Shown here piece after piece: positions 1 through 13,120 of a DNA stretch of 64,000 bases (its first letter is position 1; every line of letters begins with the position of its first letter). Source of the stretch: Pseudoscleropodium purum (Eukaryota; Streptophyta; Bryopsida; Hypnales; Brachytheciaceae); the NCBI GenBank assembly GCA_963969395.1, contig OZ017797.1:37324001-37388000 (forward strand), read 5' to 3'. Both the position numbers and the translations under genes were made by a program. Under the pieces are notes generated by a model that saw nothing but the letters and a program-made list of their open reading frames with translations, was not told the origin of the DNA and ran no database searches.

Positions 1-148
1 TCAAAGTTCTTGTAAGACTTATAAAAAAAAATTGATAACACTAAAACAAGTAAAATGTCCATTTCGTGCAAGTCCCATAGAACGACAAATGGAAACTTTA
101 CTTATTTTAGTGTTATCCATTTTTTTATAAGTCCTACAAGAACTTTGA
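1..148. repeat. Foldback (MITE-like) inverted repeat at the window edge
   Basis: The first ~60 bases and the last ~60 bases of this segment are near-perfect reverse complements. Both ends read inward as TCAAAGTTCTTGTA followed by GACTTATAAAAAAA and GATAACACTAAAA. About 30 bases form the loop. The structure fits a short non-autonomous DNA transposon or foldback element. It touches the window edge, so its true left end and any target-site duplication cannot be judged. Confidence 0.8.
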
Positions 149-1906
149 AAAATATTGTCCTGATTGTGCCACATAATGTTGTTTTTGTAAAACTTTGAAA
201 AAAATTATTTGGACTTTGTACTTCTTTAGAAAACATTTTAAAAATCATTCATTTGAAATAGACCCATACTAATGTGGCATACTACTACATCTATTTCACT
301 TTGCTTCCAAAGCCATTCATACATGATTTACAAAATGAATTGAAATGACAACTCATTATATACACATTAGGTGGTAGGAGGTAAAACAAACAATGTGGGA
401 TATGGTAATGAATTCACAGTTAAAATAAAACCATGAAATCCTAAACTATCATCCTAAATCCTAAACTGCTGCTATGCACAAGACATGTGTAGTAGTGGTC
501 ATCCTGAAGTTTTCTGAAATTGTTATCCCGTAGAATTGTTGTCCTATGTTTGCACCCGCCCTACACCCCCGCATCCCCACTCCCATCCCCCCCTTGGTTG
601 AATTCCATTGCCCAGACTGGGACTTCAACAAGCCAAGTCGGGTTGGGCCTACCTTTGACTGGAGGATTTAACGTCTTGCGTCGTCATAAGCTCAAACCAG
701 GTTTCTGTAGGTCAGTCATTAAAGGCTAGTATTGAATTAAATAATCATGAGAACTACAGTAGTGGTTCACTTGGGGGAATCATAAGCTTATTGGTTACTA
801 ACTTTGAATAGTATGGGGGAATTACATGGCTTGGAGGAATTTGCTTGCGTTTCTTCTTCAGTAGTATTTTGCAATAGGAGCAATTGAAAATTCGTGACTT
901 TTCAAAAATTAAATTAAATTTTTTGGATAAGGCATCTAATTTCTACAAATCTTCAAAGTAAGATACCCTAGGGCCCCCTAAACTACATTCTACTAAAATG
1001 GCATGGATTCTAGCACCAAAATTTTAAAAAATAGAGCCTACCAACCACAATTAAACATGGAGTTAATTTCAAGGTACTTTGAGGGACAATTGAAGGAAAA
1101 ACTCTACACTCAAAGTAGGAGTACATGGACACTTATGGGTGCTCCTACCTTACCATTCCCAAAAGCCAAGATTGCAACCCTACTATGAAGCCCTTCAAAA
1201 AAAAATTTAAAATTTTTCCTTCATTTTAAGAATAACTTGTCAAAACTATCCTAATCAAATTTATTATTTCATGCAATCTTTTTATCAACACACCAAATTT
1301 CAATTTCTAATAATAAAAATTCTATTTGTGATAAATTATTTTGTGTGTTTTTCGTTGTGTTACACAAGAAATGCTTGAAAAATAGTGGTGATGAGCTTTT
1401 TAATTTGATTGTAGAAACACTTTAGAAACATTAATTTGCACATCTCACTTTTTCAAAAAATCCATTATTACCTAGGAAAATTTTTATACTACAGAAAATT
1501 CAAGTTTAAGGTGTCTCTAATTTAAAAAAATTCTAAATTCTAATTTAATAGTTTGGCAAATCAATTGCACCATTGTGCATGGTCAAAGATACACAAGTGG
1601 TCATAATATAAGGGTCAATAAGTCAACTCCTTGATATGTTCTTTGAGATATCTATTATCACCATTGATGAGGATCATGAAGTAGGTAGGCTTAAATGGAC
1701 AATTTATGGACCTCCTTCCTTATTTGTTGGAACTTGTGCACTTCAAGTTTTAAAGTGGTTCCAATGTAGCCGTTTTTGCATTCATATGTTTGTGGGTCAA
1801 AATAGGCCTGAATTTAACTTAGTTTGCTTTGATTTCTTTTAGAGTCATTACTTAAATTAACATAAAACCTAACATGAAATGTCCCATTCAAAAAGTGAAC
1901 AAATTA
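149..1906. other. AT-rich intergenic DNA, no gene seen
   Basis: This stretch is AT-rich with many A and T runs. Only short open frames occur, without splice context, composition or similarity that would suggest coding. No RNA gene or clear repeat was recognised. Confidence 0.6.
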
Positions 1907-2032
1907 CACTACAAGAAAACAATGTATAAATTGACATGTTCAAATTGACTAACTATATCTTTGATAGAAAAATGTCCGAATTGACAAAAAATTGACAAAA
2001 ATGGTCCAAATTGACATTGTTCTCTTGTAGTG
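1907..2032. mobile_element. CACTA-type MITE, 126 bp, TSD TTA
   Basis: The left end begins CACTACAAGAAAACAATGT and the right end is its near-perfect inverse, ACATTGTTCTCTTGTAGTG. CACTACAAGAAAA is the well-known terminal sequence of plant CACTA (CMC/EnSpm) transposons. The three bases on each side are TTA (1904-1906 and 2033-2035), the 3-bp target-site duplication expected for this superfamily. The interior repeats the words AAATTGACA and TTGACAAAAA. It has no coding capacity, so it is a deletion derivative that moved with a transposase supplied elsewhere. Confidence 0.9.
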
Positions 2033-5000
2033 TTATTCCCTATAATCACTTTTTTGATAAATGAAATCCATGTAAGCATTGATTGCAGATTTTCATTCAT
2101 CGATATCATATTTCATTCATTTCACAATGGGCATTTATGTCAAGCAATTGCCTCATTGTCTAGAATTTTGACAAAAAAATAAGCATTTCCTCATTGGACT
2201 TTGTGCTCTTCATCAACCTATTTTTTTTGGTCAAAATTCCCTCCTCTTCAAGCATTGTCCTAGTACACATAAAGCTTGGTCAATGACACTCAATATAATA
2301 TTAAGGCACTTCTATGAGATTAGCGATGTCGCCACCTCATACTAACGAGTCTCACAAGGATGACCTTGTAGTGTCAATTGAGTAAGATTCACCCCTGGCA
2401 CCCAATATTATACAAGTATGAGTATTTGAACCTTTTGGTTTATTATTCCTAATCATCAAATTCAATTACCATAAAAAATTGAAACTAGAAAAACTTAGAT
2501 ATGACAAGTCATATGTTGGAATTGCTAAAAGTTCTTTCAATTGCTACTTAGGTGAAATATACATTGCAAAGTTATAATTGTGTTTATAAAGATTTTTGCT
2601 CTATATGCAAATTCTATACAAAAATTTTACTCCATTCTTTAGGTCCTGTAGATTAATTTGTTCAACATAAGCTCATAATTCAATATTTTTAAAATAAATA
2701 CATAATAGAAGTGAGAAATTGCCTTGTAATTTTGAATGATATAAAGTGTAAAATGTCAAGAAATTAAAGTGGTACAACATAGAATGTTTTAAAGGATATA
2801 CATACCATGACGGTCATAAACAAATAATATATTGTTGTTGATGTTTCCAAATAAAAACCAACTAGTTGTGGGATATGGTTTTCTATGGCTATACAGCAAG
2901 TTCATCCTCTACAAAACAAATATCAATTAAAGTTTTAAAAATTACATTTTTTCTAAGAAAATAATATTATAGATTATATTTGTTGTTATCCACATATAAA
3001 ACTCATGAGAAACACATGATTTTTTTTAAAATTTAATTTTCTATTATTATTACTTGGAACTTCATAATTTTCACTATTTTTTTTTTTGGTTATTGGAATT
3101 ATTTTTGGAAAAGCTTTCTATTTGGGTACAATAGAACAATCCTTAAATCCTAAAGTAAATGAAATAACTCAAATTGAAAAAAATATATGAATCATTTTAG
3201 AGGTTGTCAATGGGAATTTTATAAACATGTTTTTATTGTATACCACACAATTTTATTCAATTACTATGCCTTGCATTAATAACATGAATTTGAATTAATT
3301 TTGGAATTATGAGAATTTGTGAGGTGCACAAATATAGTAATTTATAATATTTTAAATCAAATCAATATAATGTACTCTACACTATTTTTATACTATCTCA
3401 AATAAAATGATTGTCATTCAACTTTCATCCACTATCCTTTCATCCATGCCATCCAAATATTCATATTAATTAAACTAAATCCATCTAAATTAGTATCATG
3501 AGATCTTGCACTTTTCAAACTTTTGCACTAATTGAATTAACTTAGGTAATTTATTCGGATCCTTTAAAATGGAATTAGCAAGATTCTAAGTATTACTTTA
3601 ATATCTATTAATCCCCTTTAGTCTTTACCAATACCAAGTGAGTTCAAAAATGTATCCCTACAAAATGTCACATTGGCATATTGTTGTGGGTTAACTCCAA
3701 AATGCTGGGATCTATGACTATGTGGTCAAATTCCAAAGTTCTTTTTATCTACATAATCCATATTGCAACTAAATTTTTTTTAAATAAATTATTTTTCAAA
3801 GATGAAATCACATGCCTTCTATATTTTTGAATATTTCATATTTTTCATAGTTATTTAAAATTATTGTGAATTTTTGAAGAAAAAGTAGAGGAAATTCATA
3901 TCCAATACAAAATAAGCTTGAAAAATCTGAAAATTTCACCATAGGCATAAATCATAGTGTAAAACATTATCGTGCAAAAACATTATGGTATATCAATTAT
4001 AGTTAGAAAATCAATAGACCATGGTTATAGGCCCAAAATTCAATTGCAATAACATATTCAATTTTATAAAATTTTCAAATGACACATTATCCCATATTGG
4101 CATTAATGCATTGATTTTGTTAGAAAATTAATGATTTGCACCAATCAATGAATGGATTTGGATGATTTTTTTGGATGGTATTCGAGCTAAAACTAGGATG
4201 ACAGAATTGTGTAGCGCACAGAATTAGGCTAGTCTATCCTGATTACGGCTTGTGTGGTAACACTTCATATCAACTCCTTTCATCAACATGAGTTGTGAAA
4301 ATGCAATGGAATGGCATGAAGGTGCTTAGTGTTTTTTCAACAATTTTTTTACTTTTCATTTTTCATTATTAGCTCTTTAAGAATTCAATTGAGGCAACCA
4401 AAATTGACATATATTGCATAACATTTCAATAGCTGCAATACGTAATTTTTTGCAAAATTGGCAACAAATATTTGATGAATTTTGGCTAAAAAAGTACATT
4501 GTTACCTTTAAAAATTTCTTGGAGGCTTGTAGTTAGACCCAAAAGTTTGAAGCAAAAGAGGAACTCAAATTGTCATGGTGTGTTTTGGGTTTGTTAGTTG
4601 GCATATTTGATCCACATCAAACTCATATCAATCCTTTTCTAAAATTATCTTCATTTTGAATTATTGTTCAACTTTGACCAATTTTTATATACAACATGTT
4701 TACCTAGTGGTGTACTTGTTTAGTTGACTTCTTCTCCGATTTCTTCCAATATTCAATCTTCTTTAAATATTGATACTACCTTTGCATCTCTATGCCCTCC
4801 AAAAAGATGGAAGGACTTTTGGCACCTATGAGGGTGATAAATTATGTTTGGTTTGGTTGTTATTAATTAGTTTTTTTGTGAATGTTTTCTTTTGTCTAAA
4901 TGTAATTAATCTTGATTATGCTAGGTAATCACACCAAAATTTATGCTAAACCCCTAAAAAACCAGTATGTTTTTAGACCTATAACTGCTTCAAAATACTT

Positions 5001-6614
5001 ATATCCAAAGCAAAGCTAAAATCTTCTTCTATATTTATTCATTAACAAATTAAATTATAGTTAACTTGTAAGAATACATCTTCCTAAAATTTTGGAGTAA
5101 TAAAATATGATTAAAAATACACAGTTCATAAGAATGTAGTTGTACAATTGAAAAAATTCAAACCTTATAGGTGTAATGTTGTAATAAAAACTCTACATCC
5201 TATATTTTAATTTTTTCCTAGAAAGATTGAAAATTGAGTTCAAAATAAAACTTCAAAGTTTGTTTTGAAATAGAGATTCCATAATTGCCACCAAATTCTA
5301 TGGGAAGTTGTACATTTTTACTTAGACCACCTATAATGTGTTTTTTTCAAAAATCAATTGACCATAACAAGTGAAATATTCTTGACCCTTCTATTGCAAA
5401 TAAATATTTGTGAATCTAACAAGTCTCAATATGTGCAATGACCAAAGAGAGGACAATAGATCATCCTACCTTATAAGAGTTTGTGATAGAATATGTGCCA
5501 AAGAAAGAAGATGCAAATTGCAAATTGAAGCATCTAAAATAACCTATCTACTCTTAAATTAGCATGAAGCCCAAAGTGTTTGAAACTCCATTCAAGAATC
5601 TTATGGTAAGTGATTTAATTCAACTTCCATGGAAGTGAGTGGCCAAATAGACAATACATTAAGCCCTTAAAGATTAATTAGACTTCCATTCTAAAAAATC
5701 ATCCAAGACTTAAAAAATTGTTCCACTATTGGTACAATGACATTATTGTGGAGTGGTGTAACATCTAGAAACCAAGGTTTTTTTTTCATTTTCTATGAAG
5801 TGCCAAAGTGGTGATATAAAATGTTATAGTGGTGCTCTAAATTTCAACATTCATCCACATATTAGATAGAAAAGATCACATTCATAAATATCACATGTCC
5901 ATAATTTTATTTTCATCCATAATCAGACAATTTCATCCAAGATTCTTTTGTAATTTGAAGTTTTTTGTCAAAAAATTTCAAGATTGCACCAGAAAGCCAA
6001 AAGAAATCAGCCCTACTAGAAACTACTCTTAAATTAACCATGGAAAAGTGTAGCCCTATCACCAAGGGATCAACTGAAAATGATTAAGTTCCGAAATGAA
6101 TAGGTGCATTCTTTATTTCTACAACTTTCTTGAAGTTATTCATCAAACACTTTTAGTCCTCATTCAATGTCCTTACTGGATTAAAACATGATTTCGTAAT
6201 CACATATTGTTCATGAAATACAAATTGAACAAAAACTTTCAAGCACTTTTTTCTAACCAACCAAAGATTCAACAATTAAGGTATGTTCTCACTTGCTATT
6301 AAAGAGTGGTGGTAGATTGGGTCCAAGGAATGAGTTGAGACAAAGCACTGCAATGAATTCACTTTGTTAACACCACCGCAACACCAAGTGCAAACATACC
6401 TTCAACGCACGCGTCCAACAGTTTCCAGAGGCAAGACGTTGTCACATGTCCTTTGTACCTAAAAGAATTAAGGAATCTCGTCCACAAGAAGACGATTATA
6501 TTCACAGAATCACGGACGCTACATGGTCTCCAGATCGCCCAATGGGCATTGAAGGTAAGCAGAATGTAACAGTTTCCTTTGATCCACCTTCACATCACTC
6601 TGCACTGCTATATT
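2033..6614. other. AT-rich intergenic DNA, no gene seen
   Basis: About 4.6 kb of AT-rich sequence without a credible open frame, splice pattern, RNA gene or clear TIR element. The last ~250 bases, from about 6.35 kb, rise in GC as the 3' end of the minus-strand gene is approached and probably include its 3' untranslated region. Confidence 0.5.
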
Positions 6615-9600
6615 TTAAGCTGTGGAAAAAATGGAACCAGGGAACTCGCTCTCTACAGCTCGTAAAAGAATTTCGTCCACTTTGCTATTGCTGCCAGACC
6701 CATCGTCACCTACATTCCACTGTTCCTGATCATTGCTCCCAGTGACTACTTTTGTGACCTCAACCTCTGCTGCCGTTGGCATAGACTCTTCCTCTGGTTG
6801 TGGTTTGAGCTCCTGCTGTGCACTTGATGGAGGAGGCGGCACCATGAAGGGCGGGAAAACATATGGAGGCGGAAAAAATGGAGGGGGACTAGGAGACCCC
6901 GGTTGTGTGTTTGCAGGAAATATGGGAAAGGGGAATGGGAACGGACCTGGAGGGGGGAAGCCCTGTCCTGGTCGCCAACCTGGAGGTGGCATAGGAGGGA
7001 ATCCCATCGGAGGATAACGTGGAAAGGGTCCAAAAGGAAGAGGCCCTAGTGGAGTTTGTTTCGGCTTTTCGGCATTCTTGGGCTTCCGCCCTCGTTTTGG
7101 GGGTTTCATCAGGTGAAAAGGAATTGGAGGGATGCGTCTGTACGGACGGTCAGCAGATGGTTTGGGCTTCGCAGAAACCAGTACCGGCATAGGTGCAGGA
7201 TCCTTGCGAACAAGAAGAGGAGGGGGCTTCTTGATCGGCACCAGCGCTGTCTGAGAAAGTGCCGTTGGCATCAGCGCCTGAGACGGTGCTGCAACTGTCA
7301 TCTTCTGCAACATCCTACACAATCAATAAAGCACTCCAGACAATACTGATAAAACGTAGAAGGCACTAAAACTGTTAGGAACCTTATCCTGCTTCCTGCA
7401 CTGACCCTCTACTAAAAACTCCTCTTTCCTTGCACTTGATTGGACTAATTAGCAAGTGGTGGAAGCACGACTTCGCCAAATGTCTAAAGCAACTGATCTT
7501 AGAATAAAATTGGGGTTTTGTGTCAATTATTTCAATCTACAACCGAAAGAGAATCAGTGAATTGTTAAAAACACATCAGAGAAGAGGTATACTTGGCAAA
7601 CATACGACATAAAAGAATCTCACCTGAGGTGCGGAAGAAAGCTGCGGGACTGGCGGAAAAAAGGTCGGAAAGGGATGGAATAACTGTTCTGCTTTGGCCA
7701 ACTCGTCAGACCTGGAAGAACTCAGAAACACCGTTCAGATGCAAAATAACTTTCAGCCAACTTGGCTTTATTTCCAAACTGTTTCTCAAGCCTGGAGGGC
7801 CCTACATTGATGTCTAGAACTAAGATACAGAACCGCACGCACCACCACAAATATAGCCATCAAACTAGATCATAACAGAACCAACGAAGAAGAATCCTAA
7901 AGAATGACAAGGCAGTAAGTTATTGGAGTGATTTGAAACACTTACCGGTAATATTTTCGCAGCAAAGCCAGATTACGGTACTTCGTTTCCTTCCGCACTT
8001 GGTCATCAGAGAACCCAGCCATGAAGAGAAGGGTGATTCCAAGTGCTTTGAAGAAAAAACTCCCCGTGCGGACGTGAACCAGCAGCGCCATTTGACACAT
8101 AAGCGGCCCAAATGATTTCAATTTGTTACGTCCCATTCTCTGCCGTACGTACCTGGACACCCGAGCCCCACTGCTCTATAACCTCGGTTTACTCCTTTAT
8201 CTTCCACAAAGGCATGGTATAAAACATACATTTCAGCTAATCTGCAGACTAGGCAGGTAACAAGCGGACACTCTGTTGGAACCTCAAATGTAACAAGTTA
8301 ACACAGCGGAACATAGAGAGGCTCACTCCGGGGCCTTGATTTTCATAAACACATCTGAAACATCATGATATCAGGGCCATCTGCATGATATCCCCTTCCA
8401 TACCTTAAGGACCACAAAATTCTAGGTTATGTCAGAGGAAACGAAAGCACATACTGATTTTGAGGTAGGTTGCGAGTCCGTCCTCCATATTTTATACAAA
8501 GAAAAAGGCAGGAAGGTGTGCTGGCACCAGCTGGTCGCATCTCCTTCTCTTCATCAATTATGCGTATGGGACACAAAATAGGGTTTTGACGATTTGGTAT
8601 AAAAACTTTCGTTCGCCCGCTGGGGTGAGAGTATAATAGGTGTTCCTACACGCCAAAGATGAAGTACCGCATCACGAAAATTGTTCACATCGATTAAGAC
8701 TGTTGCACAGTCTTCGTGACAATTAATAACAGGAGAAATATGGTAAGATTCTAGATCAAGATGAATGCAAAATCACAGCAAAACACAAGGATTGCGTAAG
8801 AGGAGGAGTTTTCGATCACCATACCCCAGGCTCCTTTGTGGACTTGTAAGGCTGCCCCCGACTGAGGATCTGAAAATGGTTGAAATCAAGCTCATAGAAG
8901 TCTTCACACCCGTGGCGAATGCATAGACAAGAAAACACAACGATCTTACGCATTGTATGCGACTGTGCATTTTTCAGGGCCAACACTCCAGATTCCAATA
9001 TTCTTTTCAACTCCATTGGGCAAAGCGCAATCTTAGGAGTCTTCTTGTATGAAGACAAGATACCAGCCCCTCGATATCCCACCGGATAAGGCCCGTAGCC
9101 ATACCTTTTGCTCCAATATATCCTTTTCCCTAATGGAGTCGTCCGACCTTCACCCCTTCTTTGATCTTCCGGACTTATTTCCTCACCATCACTGTCATCA
9201 GAATCCAGTACTCGAGCAGATACCTCTTTGCCGTGCTCGTCTGACTTGTCCTGCAGACCCACGAACTCCTAGTTCAATAAAGTAGACTTCGAAAATGACA
9301 ACAATGGTTTAGAATTCAAGAGTGCATCATAATATTAATCTGATACGCCATACTGTTAGATATGCCATTAACTGAGTATCGAACTGCAGTATCACCTTCT
9401 CTCTTTGCCTGCGACTATTGTCCCCATGCTCACTGTTGTCGTCGTCGTCGTCGTCGTCGTCATCGTCATCGTCCCCACTACCCGCATCATTCAACTTTTC
9501 TATGTCAGCCCTACTTACATCTTCTCTGCACATCCAGTTGACCATTGACTCGTAGCATGCAGGGCCAGTTCTGATACTGCCCCAAGAGTCATCCCCTGTT

Positions 9601-10416
9601 GCTGAGCTGGCATCTGCTTTCAGTGAGAGTACAAGACTTCCGTTTGATACAGCACTGTCATCCTGTTTGTTTTCCCCTGCGCTCTTTCTTGATTCCACTC
9701 CACTTTTGAGAGCATGTTCAGCATCAATCTAGTGCACATACACATCAGTATTACTCAACAGAAGAGTGATAATCCTGAAGTCTAATTCTCAGGTTCATTT
9801 TGGGTACAGTACCTAAAGTCTACATTAACAGCAGATTTATTGCAGTCAATAATTCTCAGACTAATCCGAGCAGATCCAAATGCCTTAAACAGAATATCCA
9901 TAGAAACAAGCTCCAGACGAAATGTACCTTCTAGATGAAAGAGACAGTAATGTGTAACGAAAGACACCAACTATGAAAGACTGAGGGGTTCCAGCACCAA
10001 AGTTCACGAGCAGATAGTGAATTTTAGTTTACTTTAAGACCCTCTACTTCTTGATGATATACTGCGACTTGTACACGGCACAAGTCGCAGTAGGGCCTGA
10101 ATCACACCGCTTCACATACCTCCACATCCATATGTTCCAGGATTGGTCCAGAACAACTATCTTCACAACCTAGCTTTGCTTCCAAAGATGAAACTCGACC
10201 CGAAAGCTCAACATTCTTGCGTCGCTCTTTCTCGAGCTCGGCCATCACGTCAGCCACGTTTAGATCTCCTTTCATTGCCTGTTCACTTGATTGCACCTCG
10301 AGTAACTCTCCAGACAGAATCTCCTCAATAAAGTCGGAGCGCAAAGCACCCATACCGAGATTGGAATCATCGAGACTATGTAGGATTGTTTCATCCACAG
10401 GAGAGGTTTGATGCAT
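6615..10416 (-). CDS. Tyrosine-recombinase-fold (Crypton/DUF3504-like) domesticated protein with AT-hook and proline-rich tail
   Basis: Eight coding exons on the minus strand: 10416-10120, 9728-9396, 9268-8825, 8645-8455, 8152-7946, 7711-7624 and 7304-6615, preceded by a non-coding leader exon. All junctions are GT..AG and the phases close to a 749-residue protein. Residues ~54-82 (VADVMAELEKERRKNVEL...) look like a coiled coil. A run of 12 Asp lies near 185-196. Residues ~320-491 resemble the catalytic fold of tyrosine recombinases. A box-I-like segment IRHGCEDFYELDF holds Arg328, and MGRNKLKSFGPLMC is followed by a helix pair ending TKYRNLALLRKYYR, with Tyr489 at the nucleophile position. 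The usual H-x-x-R reads F454-x-x-K457 and the second His is Tyr480, so catalysis is doubtful. The tail (521-749) is rich in Pro, Phe and Gly with an AT-hook-like KRGRKPK near 590-596. I remember close relatives in other land plants (motif VRQRMGRNKLKSFGPLMC) but not a name. The family assignment is inference; the exon structure is solid. The start is the first ATG of exon 2, and a start further upstream via splicing is possible. Confidence 0.8.
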
Positions 10417-13120
10417 CTTGACATCTGCAATGACAACCTTTCAAGGCTGTAGTTTCACAGCCTAAATTGCCCCTCTTGATGCTATATCAGCTTTGTGACC
10501 AAAAGTTGAAAATAGTTTCAAAATCTCTGTCAGTCTTAAAAACGTAATCGAGTCACCCACTCCGCTAAAACTCTGTTGCAGTCAAAACACACGCACAACA
10601 TCAGCAACCAAAGACAACTAGAAAGCGAAAATCACGTATTTCCAAGACATAGTCAGCTAATCTGAGAGCATACTATGCAATTGACTACCAGGTCTTCAAA
10701 GTCACGCCAGGTCACCGTCGCTCTGTGGTGTGAAGAAATGGTGAGGGTTCATGCACTCTCGCGATAGTAGAATTTGACACTCAAGCACAGAAAAACAAAA
10801 GTTCTGCAGGGATACGGAAGGCAAGAAAGAAATTCTGCACCATTAGGTCATCAGTTTTGCAGGGCTGATTTGTAAGATGTGAGGGGATAGCAAAGAACAC
10901 ACCTACAGAGAATTTTGTACAGGAAGATGATAAAAAAGCTTAGGCCGTGGAATTAAAGGTTGTTGCTCAGCGAGCACGATCGGTATCATATCTCCTACAT
11001 GCTTCCCCCAGTAAAATGAGAAAGAAACCGTCCGTCAAGAGCCCCTAATTATAGACTTCTCCCAAGGTGCCTTAATATTCCCAGCAGACGCTTTCTCTGC
11101 GATGCCCGCATCGATTAGCCAGGTGAATGAAAGGTGCACTCCAGAAGTCTTGATCTGCCGCATCTAACCTTAGTCCCATGACCTTTTAGGCAGATACTTG
11201 TATGTACTGCTGATTGAAGCATTCTCCTAGTATCCAGCAAGAGAAGACGCCTGCATACCAAGACAAGGTTTACCACAACATTTAACACCACGCAATGAGC
11301 CACAAAAATAAAATAAAAGTGGGTAGTTAGAAACCGAAGAGTAACACTATTTCATTTGATTTGATAAAACCGGTTATTTCAAGAATGTCTCTTATCAACT
11401 TAACTGACGCAACAAGCAAGTTCATCGCACCGACTCACTAACCTCGACGCGGGGAGACGACAAAACATATTAAAGACAAGCCATTGATTTCCAAGACATG
11501 AGAGTGTGGAAAGTGAAGACGAATGATATCAATAAGTTGAAACAATTTCAAAACGTAGTGCCGAAACAAGCTCAAACTCGGTAAATGTGCACAAACATCC
11601 CCTAACTTGGAATTTTATATCCGAATATGAAACTGGATGTTCACATACTCCCTCGTGTAATTTTGCAACAAGTCTACTCATGACCAGACAGGACCATAGT
11701 ATAGAGACCCTGTGAAGTCTCATGCAAAGAATAATAGACCGAAGTGATTAAAGTGACTATAGAAACCATATCTCGTCCGGTTCACATAACCTTAAAGAAG
11801 CATTAATAGCTCAGTAAATTACCACGATTCCAAATGCAATTATCCGTTTTCCAACTACTGCCTCTTCCAGCCTGTTCCTATGACAGGAGAAACCCTTACA
11901 TCAGAAAAAGTATTCTCACACCTGTCCAGGACCCTTAGCATGTCTAAACCCTAATGGCTTCTTAACTCTCAAACCTAAGTTCGACTCAACTTAAACTCAT
12001 CTGTAAGTAATAGCAATAGCTTTCTCGAATCTCGAAAAGACTGCACCATTTCAGAAAAATCATTTATCATGCGCAATTACCTGACCTAAGTAGATGACAA
12101 TTTTCTTATAACAATGCAGCTGCTTAATAAAGACGATTGATAACCATTCTAAGAATACTCTAAAGTCACTCGACTGCTGCTCTTCAAAAGCAAGCTCCGA
12201 TTTGCCAAAGGCACCCAACAAACCTCAATCCACAGGTAAAGCGACAGTGCAACTCCCCGAAAACATCAGAAAACTTTCTATGAACCAAATTGTTTCCAAA
12301 AGAGCTTCCCAAGAAAACAAACTACACACTTCTTGAACGGACTGATGAAAATCCGACCACGAACCGTACTAATCACAACAATAAAACTCGTGTCCAATGT
12401 GTCGAAAATCTCGTGTCTCTCAAACGCAAGAAAATCTCAAGAAACGAACAGATATCAACACACTAAGAAAATATTCCACTCCAACAACAACCACTGTCCA
12501 AAAAACTGCAGGATCCTCATGTGTGACTACAAAAATTCCAAGAACCACGATGCAAACGAAACTGAAGCTTTAATATCAAAATTCTCACCGAAAGCAAGCT
12601 CAAACCTCGCCAGCGGCATCATTCCCCTCCCTACTTCCCCGAAACCTCCATCGCCATTCCGTCTTGGTAATCCACCAAATCACGACCTCGCGACTCTTAC
12701 TTACATTGTCCAGGAATGTCTGTTGCCCTAAACCTCGAACTCTGTCAGATCACTCCGCACATGAGATCACCCCTGCACTTGAGATCTTCGTCGACCATGA
12801 ACGAAATTGAACCGCACCAAAATTGCGCAAAAATTCTCCGGTCATGCTTAGGGTTTGGAAAGGTCCGAGCAGACGATATATTGAAGGAAAATTCTGGAAG
12901 AGAATATCGCGAAGTGAGGAATGATGAGTTGGTTGAGAAGACGGAAGAATGGATTGATTCCACTGCAGTGGATTAATTATTCAAGAAAACTGGAGGGGAG
13001 GCATTTGAGGAAAACAGCGAGCGAGAGGAGGGACGGCAGAGCGTCACGAAGAAGGGGAGTTGGCACTACAATAGTGAAGAAGCAAAGTGGTGCCGTGGGA
13101 ATGGGGTGCAAGGATGAATG
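10417..13120 (-). other. 5' leader of the recombinase-fold gene: leader exon and ~2.3-kb leader intron
   Basis: On the minus strand a strong donor ATGTAAGTAAG gives an exon edge at 12705, and a TTGCAG acceptor gives an exon start at 10424, eight bases before the chosen ATG. The sequence upstream of 12705 contains AAACCCTAA (around 12850), a telo-box-like word common near plant transcription starts. It also holds short upstream ORFs, for example a 72-codon frame at 12963-12745. The GC level of 10.4-13.1 kb is higher than the flanking intergenic DNA. I saw no further coding exon in the intron, though small leader exons could be missed. The transcription start probably lies between 12.9 and 13.1 kb. 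Confidence 0.5.

Noticed and set aside
7305..7322. Use of the first TAG acceptor (just upstream of 7317) for the last exon of the recombinase-fold gene
   Set aside because: It would put the exon out of phase and give an early stop. The TTGCAG acceptor at 7305-7310 is in phase and opens the 229-residue proline-rich tail.
12333..12976. Plus-strand frames of 132 and 86 codons opposite the leader of the recombinase-fold gene
   Set aside because: No coding signature, and they run antisense to a leader exon with a strong minus-strand donor; no promoter or splice context on the plus strand.
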